Program-made: the position numbers and the translations under genes | The notes under the pieces: generated by a model | What the model saw: only the letters and a program-made list of their open reading frames with translations | Told to the model about the DNA's origin: nothing | Databases searched by the model: none | Part shown: piece by piece, positions 49,098-62,391 of the stretch | Numbering within the stretch: position 1 is the first letter of the stretch | Layout: every line of letters begins with the position of its first letter | Source: Punctularia strigosozonata HHB-11173 SS5 | Taxonomy: Eukaryota; Basidiomycota; Agaricomycetes; Corticiales; Punctulariaceae | DNA length: 64,000 nucleotides | Direction of reading: 5' to 3' | Assembly (NCBI RefSeq): GCF_000264995.1 | Contig: NW_006767435.1 | Location: 1,760,531 to 1,824,530 of the forward strand

Positions 49098-50402
49098 TCA
49101 TGCGACACCCTTGGATGCCTGACCAGCCGCAGCAACATCCGTTTTGATGTTTGTGGTGAGCTTCGTCTGCTCCTCGGTGATCTTAGACTCGATGTCGGAC
49201 GTATCGTCCCCAGCGGCCTGGGCCTTAGCGAGCTTGATGTTCAGGCCCTGAACCTCGGCGGTGAGCTTCAGGACTTTGTTCTTGATCTTGCCGTTCTGGA
49301 GAGCCGTGGCTATCAGAATTCCTTGTCAGTATTTGCCCACCGGATGAGCGAATTGGGAAGCACCTTCGTCACCGCTCGCAGCATCGATGGCGGGGTTGAA
49401 CTGGTCCGTCTCGGCAGCTTCAGCGGCTTGGCGCATGGTCTCAATATCGTCCGCTACAGAGTCGTCGACGGTAGCGAGGTCAACGTTCTTGAATGGGTCA
49501 ACGAAGACGGCGTTCGCCTGAGCCTGCGCGTTGCCGGCCGTGCCATCGGAGATTTGGAAGTCTGCATAGCTGAAGTGATCGTGAGCACACAACGTAAGGG
49601 ACAAGGAAGTAAAGCAACGAAACTCGAGAAGCTGGAAGGATCCGGCGGCGGCGGACGCAGCGGTAGCAGAGCTTGCCGGGGCAGCGGAAGTGGACGAGGC
49701 AGCGGCCGAAGTCGACGCCGCAACGTTGGAGGATACAGCGGCCGAAGTCGCAGCGGCAGTAGACAGCCCGCCGGTGACGCCCTTGGACGCCGCCCCCGCA
49801 GAGGCCTTGTCGGTGGCGATGTTCGTGTCAAGCTTCTTCTGCTCCTCCGCGAGGCTGCTCTCGAGGTCGGATGTGTCGGAGCCCTTCGCCTTCGCCTGCG
49901 CGATCTTGATGTTGATCGCCTGGACTTCGCCGGTGAGCTTCAGGACCTTGTTCTTGATCTTTCCGACCTGGAGCGCATCCGCGTCTGCGCCGGTGGCGGC
50001 ATCGATCGCGGGGTTGAACTGGTCGGTCTCCGCAGACTCAGCGGCTTCGCGCATGGTCTGGACGGCGTCGAGCGTGTCGGCATCCACGGTGGCAAGGTCG
50101 ACGTTGGCAAAGGGGTCTAGGTCAATCGTCGTGAGCGGGTCATCTCGAGAGACGTGAGCAGGTGTCGTACCGAGGAAGACCGCAGCGGCTTCCGCTTGTG
50201 CATTGCCCGCCACGCCATCAGATATTTGAAAATCCGCGTAACTGTGAAGGGCGTATACTTCAGTCATCTGCGTTGTCGTTCACGGTATGACGTTCCCTCA
50301 CTCGAGGAGCTGGAATGCGCGAGGTCTCAGGTGCATGATCGGCGCAGCCGCGACGAAGGAAATGCCAGAGGCAAGGAAGGCAATGCTGGCGAGGCGAACC
50401 AT
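49098..50402 (-). CDS. secreted protein with two tandem copies of a cysteine-free helical module
   Basis: The ATG at 50400-50402 gives the signal peptide MVRLASIAFLASGISFVAAA. Module 1: FQLLDYADFQISDGVAGNAQ, DPFANVDLATVDADTLDAVQ, TMREAAESAETDQFNPAIDA, GKIKNKVLKLTGEVQ, DTSDLESSLAEEQKKL, ending SKGV. A linker of about 50 residues of almost only Ala, Ser and Thr follows (STAAATSAAVSSNVAAS). Module 2 repeats the order: FQLLDYADFQISDGTAGNAQ, TMRQAAEAAETDQFNPAIDA, GKIKNKVLKLTAEVQ, ending QASKGVA at TGA 49098-49100. Four introns; the one splitting LLD/YADF occurs before both modules, so it was copied with the duplication. No cysteine is present. Total about 350 residues. The single-module relative is at 58.5 kb. 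Function unknown; conserved small secreted proteins of this kind are common in wood-decay fungi. The antisense open frame of 355 codons is a shadow. Confidence 0.88.
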
Positions 50403-50622
50403 GGTGGCTGACGGCTATATGCTGGAAGAAACAGGCTAGCTGTGCTGCAAAGGACACTGGGCAAGCGGTAAAGGGGTTGAGTTCCTGTTTGCGAGCGCCG
50501 CGGACTGAAGAAGGGAGGGGGGAAGAAAGAGTGAAAAAGGCCTTCAAGACCACCGAAGCCGGAAAGAACTGGTAGCAAAAGACGGATGATGAGAGGACTC
50601 CTCCGTGCGGACTGGCTGTACC

Positions 50623-50629
50623 TTTTATA
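50623..50629 (-). promoter_or_regulatory. TATA box of the two-module secreted protein gene
   Basis: TATAAAA on the minus strand, 227 bases before the ATG at 50402. The one-module gene has a TATA box at almost the same distance (233 bases). Confidence 0.55.
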
Positions 50630-51420
50630 CCTCCGTGCCCGGCTGTTGAGGTGTTCATGGTCTTGGCAAGAAAGAAGCAGGTAGAGTGTCTTGGCTGGCC
50701 CAGTTTGGAAGGTGTAGTGGTATACAGACACCGGTCAGAAGCGGTCGCTAAGGCATCCGTACCATGGAAAACGACGGCAGAAACCTCGGGCAAAGACCGA
50801 AATTGGCTTGATAGCGATATCGTCAATGAAAAGCGCAGTACACGAGCCTGGCAGCATACCAGCCAGCTAGCCACTGACTCGCAAGGGATCGTATACAAGC
50901 TTGGTATTCGCGTCATAGAACAACTCCGGGAGTGCTTGATATCCGAGATTCACGGGATAAGGTCCGCGCGTTTGAGATATCGAGGTAAATAATCATTCCC
51001 TCTCCAATGGCAGAAATTGCAAAATTGTCGACGTTTCAAGCAAGTCCAACGTGCTGCCAACGTTCCGAGTCCCGGAGCTTGCAGAGGTTGGAGTCGGCTC
51101 TGCGCCCAGTAGCTCTGGCACAGCCACCCCGCCGCCTGGCCCGAGGCAGACTCGTGGGAACCGCGCCCAGGAGCAAACCGAATCGCTCCTGATCATGAGA
51201 GTAGGTAGGTAGGTAGGTATGTTACCGGGCACGGTTCCTGCAAAGGAACAGCCCTAGGGTCTACATGCAATGCCAAATGGCTTCAGCTAGGGTTCCTGAT
51301 GGCTAGTCGGCTCGGCGGCCAGATTTCTGCGATGAGTATAAGTATCATCATTCGACGCCTGAGCCCCCGCCAGTGCTCTCTCGTCCAATCATAGTTTAAC
51401 GTACTCCCATCCCACTGCTC
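50630..51420. other. intergenic with a small GTAG microsatellite
   Basis: No supported coding frame. A perfect GTAG tetranucleotide run of about five units lies at 51201-51219. The rest is unremarkable. Confidence 0.4.
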
Positions 51421-51424
51421 GCCG

Positions 51425-51969
51425 ATCCGAACAAATTTACATCAAGGACTACAAAGCGGCCCTGCTCCTATCTCAGCTGGTGGACCGTCGCTAAATCCGT
51501 GGTTTACCCCAGACCTAATCTCAATCCCGACCTCCGTATATTTGACATCCAACATAGCCCCAGCGCCGTCATCGCACCATGTTCCGGAGTGACACCTCAT
51601 CGGCGTCAACTGCTCGCCGGATCCTCTAGAGTGCACCCGCGCGTTTGCTGTGCAGGTTGAAGAATGTCGCGTTCACGACTGGCGATGCATGCGGCGAGAA
51701 TCCCACCTTGGGGAGGTATATGCACGTCTGGGCTATGTAGGGAGGCTGGCTTCAACCAGGTCGGTGTCAGCTCTCGATGGGGATGTGGTGCTTCAGCACG
51801 CCGGAAGATAGGTGGGCGGGGAAGCAGATGGGCGGACAGAATCATCAGTACGATGTTGCAGACATCGCCGTTTAGATCTAGAGATGAACATTGCACACAA
51901 GCGGACTTGGAGCGGTTCGCCACTGCATGTAGGGAATGGGCAGAGGATGGAGAAATTGTATGCAAGTAG
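51425..51969 (+). pseudogene. decayed paralogue of the UbiE-like methyltransferase
   Basis: Read across frames, blocks line up in order with the living gene at 22867-23682: QIYIKDYKAAL against RIYVSDHSAAP; SWWTVAKSVVYPRPNLNPDL against SWRTVANSAAYLVPYLKPNL; RIFDIQHSPSAVI against RILDVGCGPGTIT; HLIGVNCSPDPLECTRAFAV against HVIGLEYFPDPLDGARALAV; LKNVAFTTGDA against VKNVEFTTGDV. An internal gap of about 85 residues then leads to GENPTLGRYMHVWA and CREAGF, and the end CTQADLERFATACREW, GEIVCK against CTQEELERFAAAFREW, GEIVCK. The SAM-binding glycine motif is lost, the frame shifts several times and a stop replaces Gly in the VPQGH region. It is clearly dead and has no intron, like its parent. Confidence 0.85.
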
Positions 51970-52501
51970 GATTGGATGCGTTCAACGTCGTGTTCGAGTT
52001 GCTTTTAATACCGTTCAGAGCATTCAGGCGAGAACGCTGACAGAAGCTTTTGTCATCCCTTCTTCTGTGAACGAGACATGAGACAAGCGCATGGATAACA
52101 GCATAGAATACTACTGATTGAATCAGAAACATTGATCCAGCAACGAAGTCAGACATCAAGTGTCATGTCTTGAACATCGAGACAATGTAGATACGTACGT
52201 CCGGAACTGAGCCTCCCCTTCCATAATGCAGAGTATGTCAGATCCAGCCCTTGCAAGGAGGCTGAGAGTCGGGGCTTGTTGAGTTGTCAAAGCAACAGCT
52301 AGAAGTTATGGAGCGAGTGGTAGTGAAAGTCTGGGGAACATGCAGAACAACGCGACGTCGACATCAGCGATGCGGAGGACGCGACGCGGGGGACGCGCGA
52401 CAAACAATGCGCCGTGACGAGTCACGAACGCGAAGAGTGACATCGTCACGTTTATCCTGCTCGCTCTGACGTCCAGCGCGGGCAGAGGTTCGGTCGTGGC
52501 C
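51970..52501. other. intergenic, promoter of the large coiled-coil gene
   Basis: About 530 bases; AT-richer than the flanks to 52300, then GC-rich to the ATG. No coding frame supported. Confidence 0.35.
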
Positions 52502-55500
52502 ATGAACGGCCTGGACACCCTCACCCCTCTGCCCCGCCTCCGCGTACATCGCACCCCGTCTCTCCCAACGGGCGGCGGCGACGACACCCCCGTCGCCGGC
52601 CCCTCGCGACTCACCACCCACTCCCTCGCCGTCCCACGGCATGGCGACGGCGACGACGACGACGCGGAGAGCACCCCGAAGATACCCACCCGCGATGCCT
52701 TCCCGCCGCACGACCGATCTGTGTCTTCTCAGGCGACCGCGACCACGACTGCGAGCGACAACCCCGCGGCACGGCTGCGCGCCCTCCTCCATCGTCTCCC
52801 GAGCGAGACGCCGCTCGTGCAGCAGCGGCCGCCCTACGCGCGCATGCCCACCACCCCGTCGGAACCCGACTCCGACTTCGATCCTCCCGACGCGAGCCGC
52901 GTCGCGGTGCACTCGCACCCGAGCTTCGCGCAGGACAGTCTGAAGGATCTGTTTTCGAACGCGCTTCGGGAGTCGAGCAACACCCCGCAGAAGGGGAAGG
53001 GTCGACCACGGCGGAACAGCATCGATTTGAGCGAGGTGGAGAGCGCGACACCAGAAAGGGCCTCGTTCAGGGGCAAAACGAAACGCAAAAGCCTTAGCGA
53101 TGACGAGATCGAAAAACTGGACCGTACGACGATTGTACCCGCTCTCGTAGCTGGTCTCTGATATCTATGGCACATAGGGTCTTCATTTGCGTTCCCACCT
53201 ATTTCGCGCGAACGGCCCTCGACATTATCCCTCCTCCAACGACGACAGAACTCCATCGACAACGAAGGTGATCTGCCTTTTGCTGCTATTACCCGTCGCT
53301 CCATCGTCTAATGTTGATTCGTTAGAAGCCAGCCACGATGATTTGAGTGCTGACAGCGCAGCGGTGCTAGAACATCTCAATTCTTCCGCTGGTTCCCCTC
53401 CCGCTGCTACCAGCACACCTCTGAGACAGCAACAATCCATACAACTACCTTCCCAGATACATGCGCAATCCAGTAAGAGAGCTTGTCGACATTGCAGGGG
53501 GATCAGACACTCATACAATTGTAGATTTGTTGGATCAAGATTCTGATATGCACGACGCGATGAATGTCTTGGATAGCTTCGAGAGCAATACCCACTCCCG
53601 AGCCCTAAGAGCGACGCGTTAGTCATCAGTCTATGACTATCGCCAGCTCAGATACTGATACATGACACGACAGCCTCTTTCTCCACTCTGCGCAACCCCA
53701 ACGGCAACACACTCTCCCCTAAACGTGCGAGTTTGACAACTCCCTTCAGGCACCATTCGCACCCCAACGATACCAACCACTCAACGAAATCCACTTCGAA
53801 GCAAGACTTGTCCAGGAGACATAGCGCTGACGTGACCGACCCCTCATTCTATGCTGCATCCACTCAATCGAACGCAGAACGTTGGTCTTTCTACCTCATC
53901 TTGCAAACCCGCCCTCATGAAAACGATCACTGTAGTCAAAGAACGCGAACGCGAGCTTCAAAAAGCGCGTGATCAAGAGCGCGAGCGCGCCTGGAACAAA
54001 TCTTCCCCCTTGCGCACGCCTGCACGCCCTTCGACTCCCTCGCATGCCGCCCATCACAGTTCTCCAAGTCCCGCCGGCGAACAGCGTCGGCAGAGCAGTG
54101 GCTCTCATCGACTCACCGTTGCGCAGTTGGCGCTGCATAACACCAGTTTTCCGCGGACACGGAAAGACAGCGCTACGAGCATAACGAGCGTGAGCACGGA
54201 CGGGGAGGGGAGCAAGGGCTCTCCTGCGAGGTCTCGGACGGGATCACTCATGTCCAACGCGTCATGTAGGTCACCTCTTTACTACATTTCCCACGATCGT
54301 TTGAGACTTAACTCGTCCGCTCAATGACAGTCCGAGAGATGGAAACCGAGGAGCAGAAAGAGCGCAACCGTGAGCGCGAACGGCTTTGGAATGCTCCTGC
54401 CCACTCTCTCCAGCGCCAGCGCAGCAGTCTGCTCACCCCTCCGCCAGCCGAGCGTACGCGCACGCTCAGCACGCCTGCGCGCCCGTCCTCGCTCTCTCCC
54501 GGCTATTCGCCCTCGCAGCACAGGGCGTCGCCATCTCATGCGCACGGACATCCCCCATCGCCCGCACACCCAACGCATAACAGCCTGCGCAAACATGGGT
54601 CATTCTCGTCGACCAGCTCGCGTTCGTCGCGTTCGTCCTTGTCGGGCTCGCAGGCTAGCACGGACCTGGAGAAAGACAGGGTCGACGAAGAAGAGGAGGT
54701 CGTCGTACACGAGCGGGAGCGGAACTGGAACAATCCGCATCCGCACTGGACGAAACGGCACTCGTACCAGGGGTCGCCGCGGCCGGAGTCTCCGGCGGCG
54801 AGCGTGACGTCGAGCACGTCGTACGCGGGGACGAGGAATTCTCCCGCTGCGCATGCTATCCGAGTGAGAGCGGAGAGTCTGAAGGAGAAGGCGCACGCCA
54901 GTCCGAGCCCGAGCAGGGTCGGTGCGAAGGCGAGGCAACCGACGCCGAACAAGGTCCCACTTCGGAACGCGCAGAGTTCGTCGAACATAAACTCTCCGTC
55001 GCCCGCGCGGAAGGCAGAAGCGTCGGATGGCGTAGAGAACCTCAGCTCTTCGATGAGACGGATATCGCCTGCAAAGCCGAGCACGCCCGCGGAGAAGCCC
55101 GTGCCTATTCCGATTCCAGCTGTCAAATCGAAAACACCCCAGCCTCAGTTGGAGGATCTTTCGGCGGATATGAGCGAGGAGCAGGAACATCCGGAAATCA
55201 TCACGAACTCGCACTCGCACTCGCACGCCGGAGTAGGCTTGGACGGCGCACGATTTGGATGGAAATTCCCGCGAGCCAAAAGCCCCGTACCTCCCGTCGC
55301 GTTGCAGCCCCCGTCCGAAGACGATCTCAGCCCACCACCTTCTCCATCGCGCACCCGGAGACCCGTGACGCCGACTGGGCAGCACAGGTCTAGTCATATA
55401 CCCGTGCGATCACCGGGCAAGGGCTCGAAAGGGCTGGAGACCAGCCCCCGCAAAGGGCATAAGCGGACGACAACCGAGCTTGCAGACGCGGTGGGACGGC

Positions 55501-57551
55501 TGCCGCCCTCTGTAAATCCCAAGATCTCGCCGTTGTTCGATGGTGTCGACCTCGCCGCGTCGCCTGCTGCGGGCAGCGATGCAGGCAGCTCGCCGAGGCA
55601 GGCCACGCCGAGGCTACGCCCCACTGCTACGCTCGCCGTCGAACCTTTAGCCACCCCACCGTCTTCGCCCGAGCGGCAGGTTCGCGATGAAGACCGACTA
55701 CAGAAAGCACTCTCCAGCCCGGCACCGCCGCAGCCCGAGACCCCTCCCGCGTCCCCACCTCTGCCACCAGGGGGCACCGACCGCACGCCGTCTTCGTCGG
55801 TGCTAGCCACACCAACTAGGGCATCGTCGAGCACGCCGCGGCTCGAGTTCGAGACGCCGTCGCCGCCAAAGGGTATGCCCGATCTGCCAGATCCGCCATC
55901 GGACGAGGACGATACTATGGAGCTACCCCCGCGTACGCCGCTCAAGTTCAACGGCTTCGCCAATGCGGGCGACTTCTCGTCCATGAAGACGCCGCGGCCA
56001 CCGGGGGCGTGGGCCGCCACGCCGCTCCCGGCGAGACAGGACGAACCAGCCAAAGCATCGGCGCCTGCGTTTAATCGGCCGCAGACCTCTCCCGGGGACA
56101 GCTCGGGAGACAGTGTGGCTACAGGGCTGGCTACGCCTGCTTCGACGCTGTCGAGAGCACATGCGTTGCCGCCTCAGACACCGGCACCTCCTGGTGGTTG
56201 GCTTGCCACGCCCTATACAGGCAATCGGAAGAGCATTATGAAGGTCAGGTTCGATGTCGAGGCTTCGGGATCTGAGGGTAGCGTCTTGGGTGGCGCGTCT
56301 GTCTCTGAGGCAGCGGAGTCGGAAGTGTCCACCGAGCCTTCGTCACCCGTCATTGACCCCGCCGAGGGACCGAGCGAGGTGTCTCATCTGGAGTTCAAGC
56401 ACATAGACCGGATTATGAGTGCCAGGGCATCGCTAACTCCTAGTCCGGAGCGAGAACATAAGGACGAGGGCGACGATACGCCCCGCATGAGGAGTGCTCC
56501 CCTCCCGTCGACGGCGCAGGAACAACAGCACCAATGGAGTCCGAAGCGGTCCGTCAATGTCCGCATGCTGGACGCGTATGGTCGCGAGCAACCGCCGTCA
56601 CCGCCCGCGGATGTTAAGCCTGAAACGTCGATCGCCCGGACGTCGCGGAATAAGAGCGGCGTGCGGATGTTGGACGCCTTCGGGCGCGAGATCGAGGAGG
56701 AGTCCGTCGTCAGCCAGAGCGAGGACGAGGGCCCCCTGTCACATAACGATGCGCTCGCTCGGCTCCGTGCTGGTGTGGCGGATCTGCGAGCAGAGCTCAG
56801 CGACGCTGACAGGTGAGGAGTAGTGACATGTCTTGGATTACCCGGCGCTGGCTGACCTAGGATTTATATAGATCACTCGAGCCTCTCAGCCTTAGGGATT
56901 CTACACTTGCCAAGCTCGATGAGATGTCGTCGAGATCTCGGGCAGCAAGGAGGGAGCTGGCGCAGAAGCTGGTACAAACCATGGACGTCACTCGCGATGC
57001 TGAAGAAGAGTTGAAGGGCAAATACGGCAGCCTGAGTGGGAAGCTACTGGTAATGCTGCATTTGCTTCACCTGCCGCCGCTCCTATTGATGCCGTATATC
57101 GCAGTCTTCTTCTATGGGGTCATACGTGGGCTGGCGATCCTTGCCGACCTGGTTATTCTGGAGCATTGTTCTTGTGCAGTTCATCCTTGTTGTTCTCATG
57201 TATCGGTAAGCTCCTCGTTCTTCTATTGTACAAAGGCATCGGCTCACATCATTCACTAGGATGTCTGCTGCTCGCGCTCGAGCTATGTTTCTCAGCACAT
57301 ATTATGACCCCTTCGAACCGGCCATGCACTTACACGCGGTCGACCCGCACTTTGTGCGCAACGCTATCTGGGATACCTCATCATCCACCTGGTCCGTCTT
57401 TACCATCACGGACTCTGTACAGCGCGCCGGGTGGAAGGGCGCCTTCGCTGATTTCTATGGGAACGCCACCTTGATCGTTCAAGGCTGGCAACATCGCGCG
57501 TGGGAAGCGTGGGGTACAGACACCCGGCCAACCCCATGGCCTCCGACGTGA
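52502..57551 (+). CDS. large low-complexity coiled-coil protein with a C-terminal membrane segment
   Basis: I do not recognise a named family. Ten exons were placed, giving about 1,500 residues. The ATG at 52502 (MNGLDTLTPLPRLRVHRT) opens a Pro/Ser/Asp-rich region, then KDLFSNALRESSNTPQKGKG. Three copies of a motif ending in Trp-Asn follow: ARDQERERAWNK, NRERERLWNAP, VHERERNWNNP, spaced by Ser/Pro/Thr stretches. The long exon 54329-56814 is disordered and ends with two copies of VRMLDAxGRE (56560 and 56665). A coiled coil (LARLRAGVADLRAELSDADR...SRAARRELAQKLVQTMDVTR) leads to one membrane span (WLFWSIVLVQFILVVLMYR, about 57150-57210). A C-terminal domain of 97 residues ends at TGA 57549-57551. 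The architecture resembles fungal nuclear-envelope or spindle-pole-associated proteins, but that is only inference. It could be two genes fused in my reading, though every join keeps frame. Confidence 0.75.
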
Positions 57552-58489
57552 CCTTTGTTATCTATGTTTGTCTGCTTCACTACATATCACGCATCTGGGT
57601 TGGAGACCAACGCCATCTTCCGAGCATTCTTGTTTTCATTGTGCATTATGAACTTGGTTCGCATCGCATGTAGCATGGATATGTGTAGTGTAACTTGCGA
57701 AGCTTTGACTGTGATCGTTCGCTCCATCCCCGCTTTCACTGCTTAGCAGTTGTATGTGTGCACATCCGCTTGAACTTCGAACGACAGGGCCCGTCGCAAT
57801 ACGGCTGTACGTGTAAGAAGTGTAAGGATGTAGGGGGCCTATGTGACCAATATATTCATAGGCACTACCGGTGGCGAACGACTTCAATGGAGCCTTGCAT
57901 GATCGTTTCATGACGGCCCCCTCCTGAGAGGCCTGAACCTGCGTGAAGTGTCAGTCAGTATCTCTTCTGACGACCGGGCCGGCGCGGACCTTTTCCCATA
58001 AACACGAGGCGAAGTGCTATCTTTAGCCCTTCGTGGTCCATCTCGCCGTTGTTGTGGCAATTCAGGCGAACGAGCTCTACAATAACCTCCGCAAAGAACG
58101 TTCTCTCAAATGATGTTGGAATCATCACGGCAGAATAAGCCTCGCTAGAGCTGCTATGGCGTATCTGGTTGGCTGTTATTCGTGGTTCTTGCAATCCCTG
58201 ATCGGCCTAGAGTATCAGACCGACGACCGGCAACAACATGTCTGTGTCTGCATGTTTATAAAGGAGGCAGTCGTTTCGCAAGACCATTCAGTTCGTCTTT
58301 GTGGTCGTACCCTTTTCCCTCGGTGCAAGTCCACCATTTCCTTCCTTTGCATCCCACTTCCAGGCTAGCTTCTTCAAGCACAACTTTGCTCTGCTTCCTG
58401 CAGCAAACAGCTAGTCTGTCTGGTCGCACAGTTCCTTCATTGCCAACTGTTCTGTCCTCCTCTCCCTCTTGCGCCTTCATTCGATTGCC
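57552..58489. other. intergenic; promoter of the one-module secreted protein gene
   Basis: About 940 bases. A minus-strand frame (57955-58194, ending FMGKGPRRPGRQKRY) reads protein-like but has no partner exons or known relatives, so I do not call it. A TATA box (TATAAA) lies at 58257-58262. A CT-rich tract at about 58300-58480 is probably the transcribed leader. Confidence 0.4.
58257..58262 (+). promoter_or_regulatory. TATA box of the one-module secreted protein gene
   Basis: TATAAA followed by GG, 233 bases upstream of the ATG at 58490; compare 227 bases in the two-module relative. Confidence 0.55.
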
Positions 58490-59216
58490 ATGGTTCGCCT
58501 TACCTTGTTCGCTCTTGCCACCTCGGCTCTCGCCATCCTCTCCGGCGCTCGTCCAATCAACCGCGCTTCGGTTGCTCTTACGCGCCGTGCCGCTTTCGTC
58601 GAGCAAAGCTACGCCGACTTCCAGATCTCTGACGGTGTGGCCGGAAACGCCCAGGCGGAGGCCAACGCCGTTTTCGTTGGTATGTGCCGCATGTGCTCTC
58701 TGCGGCTTCCAGTCATCTCGTCTAACTTTTGATTCGTGCAGACCCCTTCGACGGCGTCGACCTCAGCACCGTCGACTCCGCCACTTTGGACGCGATTAAC
58801 ACCATGCGTGAGGCCGCCGAGTCGGCCGAGACGGATCAGTTTGACCCCCAGATCGCCGCGACCAGCGGTGCCGACGCCGACGCGCTCCAGGTCGGCAAGA
58901 TCAAGAACAAGGTGTTGAAGCTCACTGGCGAGGTCCAGGGTATCAACATCAAGGTGAGGAAGACATATGCATGTACCATTCTGTGTCAAGAAATGTCGGA
59001 CTGAATGCGGCGCGTGTCCGTAGATTGCTCAAGCGAAGGCCAAGGGCGAGGACACCTCTGACTTGGAGAGCTCCCTGTCGGAGGAGCAGACCAAGCTCAC
59101 CACCAACATCAAGACCGGTCAGCCCGTCTTTTCTTTTGCACGCGTGTGGACTGTGCTCAACCTTTTGCGATGTAGATGTGGCTTCGGCTGGTCAGCCGTC
59201 GAAGGGCGTTGCATAA
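58490..59216 (+). CDS. small secreted cysteine-free protein, one module
   Basis: 178 residues. The ATG at 58490 gives signal peptide MVRLTLFALATSALAILSGA, then a short pro-region and one module: SYADFQISDGVAGNAQAEAN, DPFDGVDLSTVDSATLDAIN, TMREAAESAETDQFDPQIAA, ADALQVGKIKNKVLKLTGEV, DTSDLESSLSEEQTKLTTNI, ending GQPSKGVA at TAA 59214-59216. Three introns: before DPF (phase 1, also in module 1 of the 49-kb gene), after GINIK, and in KTD/VAS. No Cys. Its middle is nearest to module 1 and its end (TKLTTNIKTD, SKGVA) nearest to module 2 of the 49-kb protein, as expected if that gene arose by internal duplication of a gene like this one. Function unknown; probably expressed well, judging by the strong G/C third-position bias. 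Confidence 0.9.
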
Positions 59217-59562
59217 TGCGCTGCTAGTTGATCATGTTGTGTCTTTCGTATCTTGTTGTATATGGGCTTGAATAGAGAACTGCTTTCGACTGGAATCTTC
59301 AGTAGGGTCAATGAGCGATCCCCCTCGGCAGCCCCTGTCGTTTCTTAGACACCGGCGCGTCGAGACAACAGTGTGCATCCACACCTCTCAAAGTACCGCT
59401 TGCTGAGTTGAGCTACCTATCCTACCGACTCGGGTTCAAATCATGAGGAATTTCATATGCCTTCGTCAGCACAGCCATCTGATACATTCCACCCATACAC
59501 CGCGTCGACATTCTCTGCTCTTCAGTTACGTTACTCGGCCTGCTTGACGCCCGCACGATCTA
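59217..59562. other. intergenic
   Basis: About 345 bases between two plus-strand genes. A GGTTCAAATC near 59422 looks like a tRNA B box but no cloverleaf forms. Nothing else supported. Confidence 0.35.
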
Positions 59563-60264
59563 ATGTCTACCAACGAGACCTCGATATTAACGGTACCATA
59601 CATTATTTGGAGATGGTACCTTGATACCCTTGTCTACTATGATCCTCAATCCTGGGTCGCTTCCGTTGCACATGCTTTCCGCATCCTGGCCTTCGTTCTC
59701 ATCGCTCCGTTCGCAATTTTGACCATGCTTGTACGTATCGATGCATATATAACCCTGGATACGCTCAGCATGATGCTGCCATTTCTTTAGGACGTCACCT
59801 CATATGTGATCGCGCGAACCCTCGGCGTCATTGAGACCACCAAGGCGTCCACCAGTGACAAAGCCGAGATGCACGAAACGAGCGTGCCCACCCTGCTCGT
59901 CTCCGACGAATCCAATAACTCCACCGCACTCGACACCGGTACACCGCCGGCCTCACGCCCTGGCTCCACCGACCACGACGGACACAACGCCACTGATCCC
60001 AACACCCTCTTCTTCAACTCGGGCGAGAAGCTGTCCGGCGTTGGCGTGTTCTCCCCCGCCGCGTCGAGACCCGCGTCGCCTACCGTGGAGCGGAAGCGAC
60101 TTGTCGACACGCCGTGGCAGAACTCGCTCGGTGCGAGTGGCTCGGAGTCGGGATCCGTCAGTGAATCCTTCACGCTGATAGAGAAGGACGAGGAGGACGA
60201 GGGTGTTTCAGTGGGATTGCGGAGACGAGCGCAGCAGATTGCTTCCAAAAGTGCCTCGCAATAG
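59563..60264 (+). CDS. small membrane protein, unknown function
   Basis: Two exons, about 210 residues. The ATG at 59563 gives MSTNETSILTVPYIIWRWYL. One or two hydrophobic segments follow (ASVAHAFRILAFVLIAPFAI). The intron (GTACGT after ATMLL-like TMLT, about 59730-59790, ending TTTAG) joins TML to DVTSYVIARTLGVIETTKAS. The rest is a hydrophilic Ser/Thr/Asp/Glu-rich tail with possible phospho-sites (SASGSESGSVSESFTL region) and a basic end, RRRAQQIASKSASQ, stop 60262-60264. No family recognised. Convergent with ESA1; the two stops are about 160 bases apart. Confidence 0.68.
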
Positions 60265-60426
60265 CTTCGAACATTGCCTCGTTGCCGAACGGGTTGACAC
60301 CACGCAGGGTAATATACCCGGATTCATCCTGCTAATGTACCACTATCATTACACACTTAAACATCTAGAATACACTGTTCTACACTCCACAAGCAAGGAC
60401 AGACGATAACACACGGAGCGCACGAA

Positions 60427-62391
<1,965 letters not shown>

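Noticed and set aside
49053-50120. Open frame of 355 codons on the plus strand
   Set aside because: Antisense shadow of the two-module secreted protein; Gly/Arg/Val-rich with no start context, and the minus strand has signal peptide, introns and a paralogue.
54536-56162. Several long minus-strand frames across the large coiled-coil gene
   Set aside because: GC-rich Arg/Gly/Ser shadows of the plus-strand exon; no start context or domain.
57955-58194. Minus frame of 79 codons ending FMGKGPRRPGRQKRY
   Set aside because: Reads protein-like but stands alone without exons, start context or recognisable family; left as intergenic.
59385-59440. tRNA-like sequence with GGTTCAAATC B-box look-alike
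   Set aside because: No acceptor or anticodon stem can be paired on either strand.
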